A stretch of DNA of 64,000 bases, taken from positions 23,379,258 to 23,443,257 of the forward strand of contig NC_085047.1 of the NCBI RefSeq assembly GCF_963662255.1. The letters are read 5' to 3'. Shown one piece after another: positions 1 through 9,667 of this stretch. This stretch comes from Cinclus cinclus (taxonomy: Eukaryota; Chordata; Aves; Passeriformes; Cinclidae). How positions within the stretch are numbered: position 1 is the first letter of the stretch; every line of letters starts with the position of its first letter. The notes below the pieces were generated by a model. That model was given only the letters and a program-made list of their open reading frames with translations, did no database searches and was not told the origin of the DNA. Position numbers and translations under genes: made by a program.

Positions 1-100
1 TTCTAGGCGAGTTCTAGCCGAGAAGCTTTCCGTCTCCATTCACGAGACAAGAAAGGCAGAAGGCAAGGGCACCCAGGGTTGAGAAGAAAAGTGCGCGTAG

Positions 101-108
101 CGAGCTCG
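101..108. other. 8-bp palindrome CGAGCTCG (unit 1)
   Basis: This perfect palindrome contains GAGCTC and is present in all units except unit 27, where 105g breaks it. Unit 14 gains a second GAGCTC through 621g. Useful as a once-per-unit marker; no function is implied. Confidence 0.6.
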
Positions 109-217
109 TTGCGGCAGAGGCGAAAGCCAGGAGCAGCGCGCTCGGTGCGAGAAGTAGAGGGCGCTTCGCCTCCTTGGGAAGGAAATCGCGTCTGGGCACG
201 AACGACAGCCAGCGAAG

Positions 218-261
218 CTTCAGGAACAACAGGCTGTTCTGCTCAGCGTACGAGCCTGAAG
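218..261. other. 7-bp inverted repeat enclosing a second hairpin (unit 1)
   Basis: CTTCAGG (218-224) is complementary to CCTGAAG (255-261). A competing smaller stem, GAACA (224-228) with TGTTC (235-239), has a 6-base loop and can gain the pairs CA 221-222 with TG 240-241 around a bulged G. Confidence 0.55.
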
Positions 262-292
262 TGAGTGGCAAGGGGTAAGCGGGCAGTTCCAA

Positions 293-320
293 GGCATCTA
301 GCTTTCCTGCTAGCAATGCC
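293..320. other. Hairpin with 6-base loop (unit 1)
   Basis: GGCAT (293-297) pairs with ATGCC (316-320) and CTAGC (298-302) with GCTAG (309-313). The loop is 6 bases, with a two-base bulge (314-315) on the 3' side. The layout (6-base loop, two-base 3' bulge, CTAG in the stem) resembles the hairpin at 921-958. No variant was seen here in any copy. Confidence 0.7.
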
Positions 321-522
321 ATTTCTACCCTGCCGTGCAAAACGTTGTCCTTTGCCGTTATGCTCCGAGATGCAGAGAGCACGTCGGCAGACGCAGTGCA
401 GAGGGAAAGGACACAGTATCCTTGGGAGTGTGACGCCGCTTAGGCGGGCAAAGCAGAAAGGTGCCGCCCTGCACCGGCTTTGACTGCCTGAGCTTCCTTG
501 CTAGGACAGCACCTGTCGAAAG

Positions 523-541
523 CTGGCAACTAGGCTGCCAG
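523..541. other. 6-bp hairpin with 7-base loop (unit 1)
   Basis: CTGGCA (523-528) is exactly complementary to TGCCAG (536-541). The loop contains CTAG. No variant was seen between 474 and 578 in any copy. Confidence 0.6.
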
Positions 542-670
542 AGTGCAGAATGTAGGCGGTGCGGCACGCTTGCTTGCCGAAAGCCAGTATCAGCGAGACA
601 GCGTGCTAGGCTCTGTTTCACAGCTCCTTGGAGAACACGCACTTGAAGAATGCCGTCTCTGTTCCGCAAA

Positions 671-723
671 AGCTCTGCCCCAGTGAAAGGTGGAAGAAGC
701 AGCCTGTGGCCACGGGCAGAGCT
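671..723. other. Perfect 10-bp inverted repeat with 33-base loop (unit 1)
   Basis: AGCTCTGCCC (671-680) is exactly complementary to GGGCAGAGCT (714-723). Inside, GTGG (690-693) can also pair with CCAC (710-713), which stacks directly on the 3' arm. It recurs in all full units, and no tracked variant falls in either arm. Confidence 0.8.
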
Positions 724-751
724 GGTCAACAGCTGCGCCTAACTTTCCCAA

Positions 752-771
752 GCTGCGAGAGCATTCGCAGC
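752..771. other. Perfect 7-bp hairpin with 6-base loop (unit 1)
   Basis: GCTGCGA (752-758) is exactly complementary to TCGCAGC (765-771), with a 6-base loop. It lies right after a CCAAG motif, as the hairpin at 293-320 does, and the two centres are 456 bases apart. Confidence 0.7.
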
Positions 772-920
772 CGAGTTCTGCTTTGACAGAGCTATTGGTG
801 AACTTTTGCAGTCCCGGAAGCTGCTGAAACCAAGGCTGTGTTCCGCCTCTTCATTCTTGGCTTTCTGTGCTCCACCGAGTTGTCAAGCTCGGACACGGCA
901 TTCAGCTTTGCCGCCTCTCT

Positions 921-958
921 GCACGGAAAGCACTAGACAGAACTAGTGTGCTTCGTGC
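921..958. other. Interrupted hairpin, 14 paired positions (representative, unit 1)
   Basis: GCACG (921-925) pairs with CGTGC (954-958), AAG (928-930) with CTT (951-953), and CACTAG (931-936) with CTAGTG (943-948). The loop is 6 bases. The bulges are two bases on each side (926-927 and 949-950). The flanking T920 and A959 can add one more pair. It recurs in every full unit without a change that I could find. Function unknown; it could form a cruciform in DNA or a stem in a transcript. Confidence 0.75.
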
Positions 959-1143
959 ATGCTCTCTCCTCGCTTTTATGGTCACGGCTCTGCTTTTTGC
1001 TTGGCAGCGTTCACAGGGTCCACGGCGTACCTCTTGCACGGCGAGAGGTGGCCGGTGAGGAATACTTGCTGGCTTAAGTCGTTCCATGCTCAAGGCATTC
1101 ATCAGAGCAACACAGTGTGGGAAAAGAGGAGGGAACATTGCAG

Positions 1144-1173
1144 GACAAATTTCTATGCCGGGACATTATTGTC
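1144..1173. other. Short inverted repeat GACAA/TTGTC (unit 1)
   Basis: GACAA (1144-1148) pairs with TTGTC (1169-1173). CA 1141-1142 and TG 1174-1175 can extend it around a bulged G, the same arrangement as at 221-241. The 5-bp stem is weak alone; I list it because its place fits the three-fold spacing. Confidence 0.35.
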
Positions 1174-1202
1174 TGCGAGACAGCTCTCCGGAGCGCTAGT
1201 AT

Positions 1203-1237
1203 TTGGCCAGGCTGAAATCAGCGCCACGGTAAGCCAA
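1203..1237. other. Nested inverted repeats (unit 1)
   Basis: TTGGC (1203-1207) pairs with GCCAA (1233-1237). Inside, GCTG (1211-1214) pairs with CAGC (1219-1222) around a four-base loop. The inner centre is 455 bases after the centre of the 752-771 hairpin. The class-defining site 1230 lies in the loop between the inner and outer stems. Confidence 0.5.
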
Positions 1238-1254
1238 TCTGACAAGCGGAGTGC

Positions 1255-1257
1255 AAA
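1255..1257. other. A-run length polymorphism (unit 1 shown)
   Basis: Three A's here give the 1,381-bp unit and two give the 1,380-bp unit. Two A's occur in units 14, 16, 18-21 and 26-46. The run is too short for frequent slippage, and its block-like distribution suggests copying of the allele between units rather than independent errors. Confidence 0.9.
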
Positions 1258-1380
1258 CGAGCGCGGTGATATGGGGCCGCTTGGCAGGTGGCCGAAGAAA
1301 GACGGCTGCCCCGTGAATGTGGTGCCAGAAGGCAAGTTTCAGCAGGGCGTTCCGGGCCAGCTCAATGTGCAGCCGCAGTT

Positions 1381-1402
1381 GTTCTAGGCGAGTTCTAGCC
1401 GA
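1381..1402. repeat. 11-bp direct repeat at the unit 1/2 join
   Basis: GTTCTAGGCGA (1381-1391) is followed at once by GTTCTAGCCGA (1392-1402), with one mismatch. The same pair sits at each full unit-to-unit join, with 8t altering the first copy in unit 15. It may be a small ancient duplication. The join itself is my arbitrary phase, so nothing marks it as a breakpoint. Confidence 0.7.
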
Positions 1403-2762
1403 GAAGCTTTCCGTCTCCATTCACGAGACAAGAAAGGCAGAAGGCAAGGGCACCCAGGGTTGAGAAGAAAAGTGCGCGTAGCGAGCTCGTTGCGGCAGAG
1501 GCGAAAGCCAGGAGCAGCGCGCTCGGTGCGAGAAGTAGAGGGCGCTTCGCCTCCTTGGGAAGGAAATCGCGTCTGGGCACGAACGACAGCCAGCGAAGCT
1601 TCAGGAACAACAGGCTGTTCTGCTCAGCGTACGAGCCTGAAGTGAGTGGCAAGGGGTAAGCGGGCAGTTCCAAGGCATCTAGCTTTCCTGCTAGCAATGC
1701 CATTTCTACCCTGCCGTGCAAAACGTTGTCCTTTGCCGTTATGCTCCGAGATGCAGAGAGCACGTCGGCAGACGCAGTGCAGAGGGAAAGGACACAGTAT
1801 CCTTGGGAGTGTGACGCCGCTTAGGCGGGCAAAGCAGAAAGGTGCCGCCCTGCACCGGCTTTGACTGCCTGAGCTTCCTTGCTAGGACAGCACCTGTCGA
1901 AAGCTGGCAACTAGGCTGCCAGAGTGCAGAATGTAGGCGGTGCGGCACGCTTGCTTGCCGAAAGCCAGTATCAGCGAGACAGCGTGCTAGGCTCTGTTTC
2001 ACAGCTCCTTGGAGAACACGCACTTGAAGAATGCCGTCTCTGTTCCGCAAAAGCTCTGCCCCAGTGAAAGGTGGAAGAAGCAGCCTGTGGCCACGGGCAG
2101 AGCTGGTCAACAGCTGCGCCTAACTTTCCCAAGCTGCGAGAGCATTCGCAGCCGAGTTCTGCTTTGACAGAGCTATTGGTGAACTTTTGCAGTCCCGGAA
2201 GCTGCTGAAACCAAGGCTGTGTTCCGCCTCTTCATTCTTGGCTTTCTGTGCTCCACCGAGTTGTCAAGCTCGGACACGGCATTCAGCTTTGCCGCCTCTC
2301 TGCACGGAAAGCACTAGACAGAACTAGTGTGCTTCGTGCATGCTCTCTCCTCGCTTTTATGGTCACGGCTCTGCTTTTTGCTTGGCAGCGTTCACAGGGT
2401 CCACGGCGTACCTCTTGCACGGCGAGAGGTGGCCGGCGAGGAATACTTGCTGGCTTAAGTCGTTCCATGCTCAAGGCATTCATCAGAGCAACACAGTGTG
2501 GGAAAAGAGGAGGGAACATTGCAGGACAAATTTCTATGCCGGGACATTATTGTCTGCGAGACAGCTCTCCGGAGCGCTAGTATTTGGCCAGGCTGAAATC
2601 AGCGCCACGGTAAGCCAATCTGACAAGCGGAGTGCAAACGAGCGCGGCGATATGGGGCCGCTTGGCAGGTGGCCGAAGAAAGACGGCTGCCCCGTGAATG
2701 TGGTGCCAGAAGGCAAGTTTCAGCAGGGCGTTCCGGGCCAGCTCAATGTGCAGCCGCAGTTG
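1382..2762. repeat. Satellite unit 2 (1,381 bp)
   Basis: Haplotype g/t/a/c/g/c/g/t/A3/c. It differs from unit 1 only at 1056 and 1267, both with CpG restored where unit 1 has TpG. The same background appears in unit 5. Confidence 0.98.
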
Positions 2763-4143
2763 TTCTAGGCGAGTTCTAGCCGAGAAGCTTTCCGTCTCCA
2801 TTCACGAGACAAGAAAGGCAGAAGGCAAGGGCACCCAGGGTTGAGAAGAAAAGTGCGCGTAGCGAGCTCGTTGCGGCAGAGGCGAAAGCCAGGAGCAGCG
2901 CGCTCGGTGCGAGAAGTAGAGGGCGCTTCGCCTCCTTGGGAAGGAAATCGCGTCTGGGCACGAACGACAGCCAGCGAAGCTTCAGGAACAACAGGCTGTT
3001 CTGCTCAGCGTACGAGCCTGAAGTGAGTGGCAAGGGGTAAGCGGGCAGTTCCAAGGCATCTAGCTTTCCTGCTAGCAATGCCATTTCTACCCTGCCGTGC
3101 AAAACGTTGTCCTTTGCCGTTATGCTCCGAGATGCAGAGAGCACGTCGGCAGACGCAGTGCAGAGGGAAAGGACACAGTATCCTTGGGAGTGTGACGCCG
3201 CTTAGGCGGGCAAAGCAGAAAGGTGCCGCCCTGCACCGGCTTTGACTGCCTGAGCTTCCTTGCTAGGACAGCACCTGTCGAAAGCTGGCAACTAGGCTGC
3301 CAGAGTGCAGAATGTAGGCGGTGCGGCACGCTTGCTTGCCGAAAGCCAGTATCAGCGAGACAGCGTGCTAGGCTCTGTTTCACAGCTCCTTGGAGAACAC
3401 GCACTTGAAGAATGCCGTCTCTGTTCTGCAAAAGCTCTGCCCCAGTGAAAGGTGGAAGAAGCAGCCTGTGGCCACGGGCAGAGCTGGTCAACAGCTGCGC
3501 CTAACTTTCCCAAGCTGCGAGAGCATTCGCAGCCGAGTTCTGCTTTGACAGAGCTATTGGTGAACTTTTGCAGTCCCGGAAGCTGCTGAAACCAAGGCTG
3601 TGTTCCGCCTCTTCATTCTTGGCTTTCTGTGCTCCACCGAGTTGTCAAGCTCGGACACGGCATTCAGCTTTGCCGCCTCTCTGCACGGAAAGCACTAGAC
3701 AGAACTAGTGTGCTTCGTGCATGCTCTCTCCTCGCTTTTATGGTCACGGCTCTGCTTTTTGCTTGGCAGCGTTCACAGGGTCCACGGCGTACCTCTTGCA
3801 CGGCGAGAGGTGGCCGGTGAGGAATACTTGCTGGCTTAAGTCGTTCCATGCTCAAGGCATTCATCAGAGCAACACAGTGTGGGAAAAGAGGAGGGAACAT
3901 TGCAGGACAAATTTCTATGCCGGGACATTATTGTCTGCGAGACAGCTCTCCGGAGCGCTAGTATTTGGCCAGGCTGAAATCAGCGCCACGGTAAGCCAAT
4001 CTGACAAGCGGAGTGCAAACGAGCGCGGTGATATGGGGCCGCTTGGCAGGTGGCCGAAGAAAGACGGCTGCCCCGTGAATGTGGTGCCAGAAGGCAAGTT
4101 TCAGCAGGGCGTTCCGGGCCAGCTCAATGTGCAGCCGCAGTTG
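2763..4143. repeat. Satellite unit 3 (1,381 bp)
   Basis: Haplotype g/t/a/c/g/t/g/t/A3/t plus 665t (position 3427), a CpG-to-TpG change shared with units 9 and 10. It matches unit 10 at every site I tracked. Confidence 0.98.
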
Positions 4144-5524
4144 TTCTAGGCGAGTTCTAGCCGAGAAGCTTTCCGTCTCCATTCACGAGACAAGAAAGGC
4201 AGAAGGCAAGGGCACCCAGGGTTGAGAAGAAAAGTGCGCGTAGCGAGCTCGTTGCGGCAGAGGCGAAAGCCAGGAGCAGCGCGCTCGGTGCGAGAAGTAG
4301 AGGGCGCTTCGCCTCCTTGGGAAGGAAATGGCGTCTGGGCACGAACGACAGCCAGCGAAGCTTCAGGAACAACAGGCTGTTCTGCTCAGCGTACGAGCCT
4401 GAAGTGAGTGGCAAGGGGTAAGCGGGCAGTTCCAAGGCATCTAGCTTTCCTGCTAGCAATGCCATTTCTACCCTGCCGTGCAAAACGTTGTCCTTTGCCG
4501 TTATGCTCCGAGATGCAGAGAGCACGTCGGCAGACGCAGTGCAGAGGGAAAGGACACAGTATCCTTGGGAGTGTGACGCCGCTTAGGCGGGCAAAGCAGA
4601 AAGGTGCCGCCCTGCACCGGCTTTGACTGCCTGAGCTTCCTTGCTAGGACAGCACCTGTCGAAAGCTGGCAACTAGGCTGCCAGAGTGCAGAATGTAGGC
4701 GGTGCGGCACGCTTGCTTGCCGAAAGCCAGTATCAGCGAGACAGCGTGCTAGGCTCTGTTTCACAGCTCCTTGGAGAACACGCACTTGAAGAATGCCGTC
4801 TCTGTTCCGCAAAAGCTCTGCCCCAGTGAAAGGTGGAAGAAGCAGCCTGTGGCCACGGGCAGAGCTGGTCAACAGCTGCGCCTAACTTTCCCAAGCTGCG
4901 AGAGCATTCGCAGCCGAGTTCTGCTTTGACAGAGCTATTGGTGAACTTTTGCAGTCCCGGAAGCTGCTGAAACCAAGGCTGTGTTCCGCCTCTTCATTCT
5001 TGGCTTTCTGTGCTCCAGCGAGTTGTCAAGCTCGGACACGGCATTCAGCTTTGCCGCCTCTCTGCACGGAAAGCACTAGACAGAACTAGTGTGCTTCGTG
5101 CATGCTCTCTCCTCGCTTTTATGGTCACGGCTCTGCTTTTTGCTTGGCAGCGTTCACAGGGTCCACGGCGTACCTCTTGCACAGCGAGAGGTGGCCGGCG
5201 AGGAATACTTGCTGGCTTAAGTCGTTCCATGCTCAAGGCATTCATCAGAGCAACACAGTGTGGGAAAAGAGGAGGGAACATTGCAGGACAAATTTCTATG
5301 CCGGGACATTATTGTCTGCGAGACAGCTCTCCGGAGCGCTAGTATTTGGCCAGGCTGAAATCAGCGCCACGGTAAGCCAATCTGACAAGCGGAGTGCAAA
5401 CGAGCGCGGCGATATGGGGCCGCTTGGCAGGTGGCCGAAGAAAGACGGCTGCCCCGTGAATGTGGTGCCAGAAGGCAAGTTTCAGCAGGGCGTTCCGGGC
5501 CAGCTCAATGTGCAGCCGCAGTTG
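4144..5524. repeat. Satellite unit 4 (1,381 bp)
   Basis: Haplotype g/t/a/g/a/c/g/t/A3/c plus 187g (position 4330), a transversion shared only with units 7 and 47. It is the first copy with g875 and the only copy left of unit 13 with a1040, so it mixes left-class (t1230) and right-class alleles. Confidence 0.98.
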
Positions 5525-6905
5525 TTCTAGGCGAGTTCTAGCCGAGAAGCTTTCCGTCTCCATTCACGAGACAAGAAAGGCAGAAGGCAAGGGCACCCAG
5601 GGTTGAGAAGAAAAGTGCGCGTAGCGAGCTCGTTGCGGCAGAGGCGAAAGCCAGGAGCAGCGCGCTCGGTGCGAGAAGTAGAGGGCGCTTCGCCTCCTTG
5701 GGAAGGAAATCGCGTCTGGGCACGAACGACAGCCAGCGAAGCTTCAGGAACAACAGGCTGTTCTGCTCAGCGTACGAGCCTGAAGTGAGTGGCAAGGGGT
5801 AAGCGGGCAGTTCCAAGGCATCTAGCTTTCCTGCTAGCAATGCCATTTCTACCCTGCCGTGCAAAACGTTGTCCTTTGCCGTTATGCTCCGAGATGCAGA
5901 GAGCACGTCGGCAGACGCAGTGCAGAGGGAAAGGACACAGTATCCTTGGGAGTGTGACGACGCTTAGGCGGGCAAAGCAGAAAGGTGCCGCCCTGCACCG
6001 GCTTTGACTGCCTGAGCTTCCTTGCTAGGACAGCACCTGTCGAAAGCTGGCAACTAGGCTGCCAGAGTGCAGAATGTAGGCGGTGCGGCACGCTTGCTTG
6101 CCGAAAGCCAGTATCAGCGAGACAGCGTGCTAGGCTCTGTTTCACAGCTCCTTGGAGAACACGCACTTGAAGAATGCCGTCTCTGTTCCGCAAAAGCTCT
6201 GCCCCAGTGAAAGGTGGAAGAAGCAGCCTGTGGCCACGGGCAGAGCTGGTCAACAGCTGCGCCTAACTTTCCCAAGCTGCGAGAGCATTCGCAGCCGAGT
6301 TCTGCTTTGACAGAGCTATTGGTGAACTTTTGCAGTCCCGGAAGCTGCTGAAACCAAGGCTGTGTTCCGCCTCTTCATTCTTGGCTTTCTGTGCTCCACC
6401 GAGTTGTCAAGCTCGGACACGGCATTCAGCTTTGCCGCCTCTCTGCACGGAAAGCACTAGACAGAACTAGTGTGCTTCGTGCATGCTCTCTCCTCGCTTT
6501 TATGGTCACGGCTCTGCTTTTTGCTTGGCAGCGTTCACAGGGTCCACGGCGTACCTCTTGCACGGCGAGAGGTGGCCGGCGAGGAATACTTGCTGGCTTA
6601 AGTCGTTCCATGCTCAAGGCATTCATCAGAGCAACACAGTGTGGGAAAAGAGGAGGGAACATTGCAGGACAAATTTCTATGCCGGGACATTATTGTCTGC
6701 GAGACAGCTCTCCGGAGCGCTAGTATTTGGCCAGGCTGAAATCAGCGCCACGGTAAGCCAATCTGACAAGCGGAGTGCAAACGAGCGCGGCGATATGGGG
6801 CCGCTTGGCAGGTGGCCGAAGAAAGACGGCTGCCCCGTGAATGTGGTGCCAGAAGGCAAGTTTCAGCAGGGCGTTCCGGGCCAGCTCAATGTGCAGCCGC
6901 AGTTG
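5525..6905. repeat. Satellite unit 5 (1,381 bp)
   Basis: Haplotype g/t/a/c/g/c/g/t/A3/c plus 436a (position 5960), a transversion shared only with the adjacent unit 6. That points to a one-unit tandem duplication. Confidence 0.98.
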
Positions 6906-8286
6906 TTCTAGGCGAGTTCTAGCCGAGAAGCTTTCCGTCTCCATTCACGAGACAAGAAAGGCAGAAGGCAAGGGCACCCAGGGTTGAGAAGAAAAGTGCG
7001 CGTAGCGAGCTCGTTGCGGCAGAGGCGAAAGCCAGGAGCAGCGCGCTCGGTGCGAGAAGTAGAGGGCGCTTCGCCTCCTTGGGAAGGAAATCGCGTCTGG
7101 GCACGAACGACAGCCAGCGAAGCTTCAGGAACAACAGGCTGTTCTGCTCAGCGTACGAGCCTGAAGTGAGTGGCAAGGGGTAAGCGGGCAGTTCCAAGGC
7201 ATCTAGCTTTCCTGCTAGCAATGCCATTTCTACCCTGCCGTGCAAAACGTTGTCCTTTGCCGTTATGCTCCGAGATGCAGAGAGCACGTCGGCAGACGCA
7301 GTGCAGAGGGAAAGGACACAGTATCCTTGGGAGTGTGACGACGCTTAGGCGGGCAAAGCAGAAAGGTGCCGCCCTGCACCGGCTTTGACTGCCTGAGCTT
7401 CCTTGCTAGGACAGCACCTGTCGAAAGCTGGCAACTAGGCTGCCAGAGTGCAGAATGTAGGCGGTGCGGCACGCTTGCTTGCCGAAAGCCAGTATCAGCG
7501 AGACAGCGTGCTAGGCTCTGTTTCACAGCTCCTTGGAGAACACGCACTTGAAGAATGCCGTCTCTGTTCCGCAAAAGCTCTGCCCCAGTGAAAGGTGGAA
7601 GAAGCAGCCTGTGGCCACGGGCAGAGCTGGTCAACAGCTGCGCCTAACTTTCCCAAGCTGCGAGAGCATTCGCAGCCGAGTTCTGCTTTGACAGAGCTAT
7701 TGGTGAACTTTTGCAGTCCCGGAAGCTGCTGAAACCAAGGCTGTGTTCCGCCTCTTCATTCTTGGCTTTCTGTGCTCCACCGAGTTGTCAAGCTCGGACA
7801 CGGCATTCAGCTTTGCCGCCTCTCTGCACGGAAAGCACTAGACAGAACTAGTGTGCTTCGTGCATGCTCTCTCCTCGCTTTTATGGTCACGGCTCTGCTT
7901 TTTGCTTGGCAGCGTTCACAGGGTCCACGGCGTACCTCTTGCACGGCGAGAGGTGGCCGGCGAGGAATACTTGCTGGCTTAAGTCGTTCCATGCTCAAGG
8001 CATTCATCAGAGCAACACAGTGTGGGAAAAGAGGAGGGAACATTGCAGGACAAATTTCTATGCCGGGACATTATTGTCTGCGAGACAGCTCTCCGGAGCG
8101 CTAGTATTTGGCCAGGCTGAAATCAGCGCCACGGTAAGCCAATCTGACAAGCGGAGTGCAAACGAGCGCGGTGATATGGGGCCGCTTGGCAGGTGGCCGA
8201 AGAAAGACGGCTGCCCCGTGAATGTGGTGCCAGAAGGCAAGTTTCAGCAGGGCGTTCCGGGCCAGCTCAATGTGCAGCCGCAGTTG
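6906..8286. repeat. Satellite unit 6 (1,381 bp)
   Basis: Haplotype g/t/a/c/g/c/g/t/A3/t plus 436a, shared with unit 5. It differs from unit 5 only at 1267 (t). Confidence 0.98.
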
Positions 8287-9667
8287 TTCTAGGCGAGTTC
8301 TAGCCGAGAAGCTTTCCGTCTCCATTCACGAGACAAGAAAGGCAGAAGGCAAGGGCACCCAGGGTTGAGAAGAAAAGTGCGCGTAGCGAGCTCGTTGCGG
8401 CAGAGGCGAAAGCCAGGAGCAGCGCGCTCGGTGCGAGAAGTAGAGGGCGCTTCGCCTCCTTGGGAAGGAAATGGCGTCTGGGCACGAACGACAGCCAGCG
8501 AAGCTTCAGGAACAACAGGCTGTTCTGCTCAGCGTACGAGCCTGAAGTGAGTGGCAAGGGGTAAGCGGGCAGTTCCAAGGCATCTAGCTTTCCTGCTAGC
8601 AATGCCATTTCTACCCTGCCGTGCAAAACGTTGTCCTTTGCCGTTATGCTCCGAGATGCAGAGAGCACGTCGGCAGACGCAGTGCAGAGGGAAAGGACAC
8701 AGTATCCTTGGGAGTGTGACGCCGCTTAGGCGGGCAAAGCAGAAAGGTGCCGCCCTGCACCGGCTTTGACTGCCTGAGCTTCCTTGCTAGGACAGCACCT
8801 GTCGAAAGCTGGCAACTAGGCTGCCAGAGTGCAGAATGTAGGCGGTGCGGCACGCTTGCTTGCCGAAAGCCAGTATCAGCGAGACAGCGTGCTAGGCTCT
8901 GTTTCACAGCTCCTTGGAGAACACGCACTTGAAGAATGCCGTCTCTGTTCCGCAAAAGCTCTGCCCCAGTGAAAGGTGGAAGAAGCAGCCTGTGGCCACG
9001 GGCAGAGCTGGTCAACAGCTGCGCCTAACTTTCCCAAGCTGCGAGAGCATTCGCAGCCGAGTTCTGCTTTGACAGAGCTATTGGTGAACTTTTGCGGTCC
9101 CGGAAGCTGCTGAAACCAAGGCTGTGTTCCGCCTCTTCATTCTTGGCTTTCTGTGCTCCAGCGAGTTGTCAAGCTCGGACACGGCATTCAGCTTTGCCGC
9201 CTCTCTGCACGGAAAGCACTAGACAGAACTAGTGTGCTTCGTGCATGCTCTCTCCTCGCTTTTATGGTCACGGCTCTGCTTTTTGCTTGGCAGCGTTCAC
9301 AGGGTCCACGGCGTACCTCTTGCACGGCGAGAGGTGGCCGGCGAGGAATACTTGCTGGCTTAAGTCGTTCCATGCTCAAGGCATTCATCAGAGCAACACA
9401 GTGTGGGAAAAGAGGAGGGAACATTGCAGGACAAATTTCTATGCTGGGACATTATTGTCTGCGAGACAGCTCTCCGGAGCGCTAGTATTTGGCCAGGCTG
9501 AAATCAGCGCCACGGTAAGCCAATCTGACAAGCGGAGTGCAAACGAGCGCGGCGATATGGGGCCGCTTGGCAGGTGGCCGAAGAAAGACGGCTGCCCCGT
9601 GAATGTGGTGCCAGAAGGCAAGTTTCAGCAGGGCGTTCCGGGCCAGCTCAATGTGCAGCCGCAGTTG
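8287..9667. repeat. Satellite unit 7 (1,381 bp)
   Basis: Haplotype g/t/g/g/g/c/g/t/A3/c plus 187g (shared with units 4 and 47) and private 1159t (position 9445). It is the first copy with g810, otherwise found in units 11-13, 15 and 17. Confidence 0.98.

Larger units (their letters stand above)
1..1381. repeat. Satellite unit 1 (1,381 bp), reference copy
   Basis: This copy defines the coordinates used for all others. Its haplotype is g/t/a/c/g/t/g/t/A3/t. It represents the left-hand class and carries no private variant that I could find. It is closest to units 3, 8, 9 and 10. It differs from the right-hand consensus (unit 45) at 644, 875, 1040, 1056, 1072, 1230, the A-run and 1267. Confidence 0.98.

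Noticed and set aside
14..729. Two overlapping minus-strand open frames of 122 and 123 codons (14-382 and 358-729), repeated in each unit
   Set aside because: They resemble no protein family I know, overlap other open frames on both strands, and persist only because the units are near-identical. Changes such as 105g with 121t or 117t with 126t alter residues freely.
461..742. Plus-strand open frame of 61 or 93 codons
   Set aside because: Its length depends on the neutral-looking t/g variant at 644, which removes a stop. The encoded peptide is unrecognisable and overlaps minus-strand frames.
1..1381. Kinetoplast minicircle concatemer (similar ~1.4 kb size)
   Set aside because: The conserved minicircle CSB-3 block (GGGGTTGGTGTA) is absent, and the sequence is GC-rich and not AT-rich.
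1..1381. rDNA spacer, 5S, tRNA or small nuclear RNA repeat
   Set aside because: I found no rRNA-like stretch, no tRNA B-box-like GGTTCGA motif and no Sm-type site. The unit continues for 64 kb without any rRNA gene.
1..1381. CENP-B box as in mammalian centromeric satellites
   Set aside because: No segment on either strand fits the core pattern TTCG-4N-A-2N-CGGG. The unit may still be centromeric by other means.
1..1381. Coccidian parasite (Toxoplasma-like) origin, suggested by GC content and one TGCATGC motif near 956-962
   Set aside because: The strong CpG-to-TpG/CpA variant bias argues for a CpG-methylating host, and a single 7-base motif is weak evidence. Not fully excluded.
1..1381. Nucleosome phasing (1,380 is about 7 x 197)
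   Set aside because: Many unit lengths divide near some nucleosome spacing, and I see no 197-base internal period.
959..1387. Plus-strand open frame of 142 codons
   Set aside because: The common one-base deletion at 1255-1257 shifts it and shortens it to 118 codons or fewer in most units. A selected gene would not tolerate this across half the copies.
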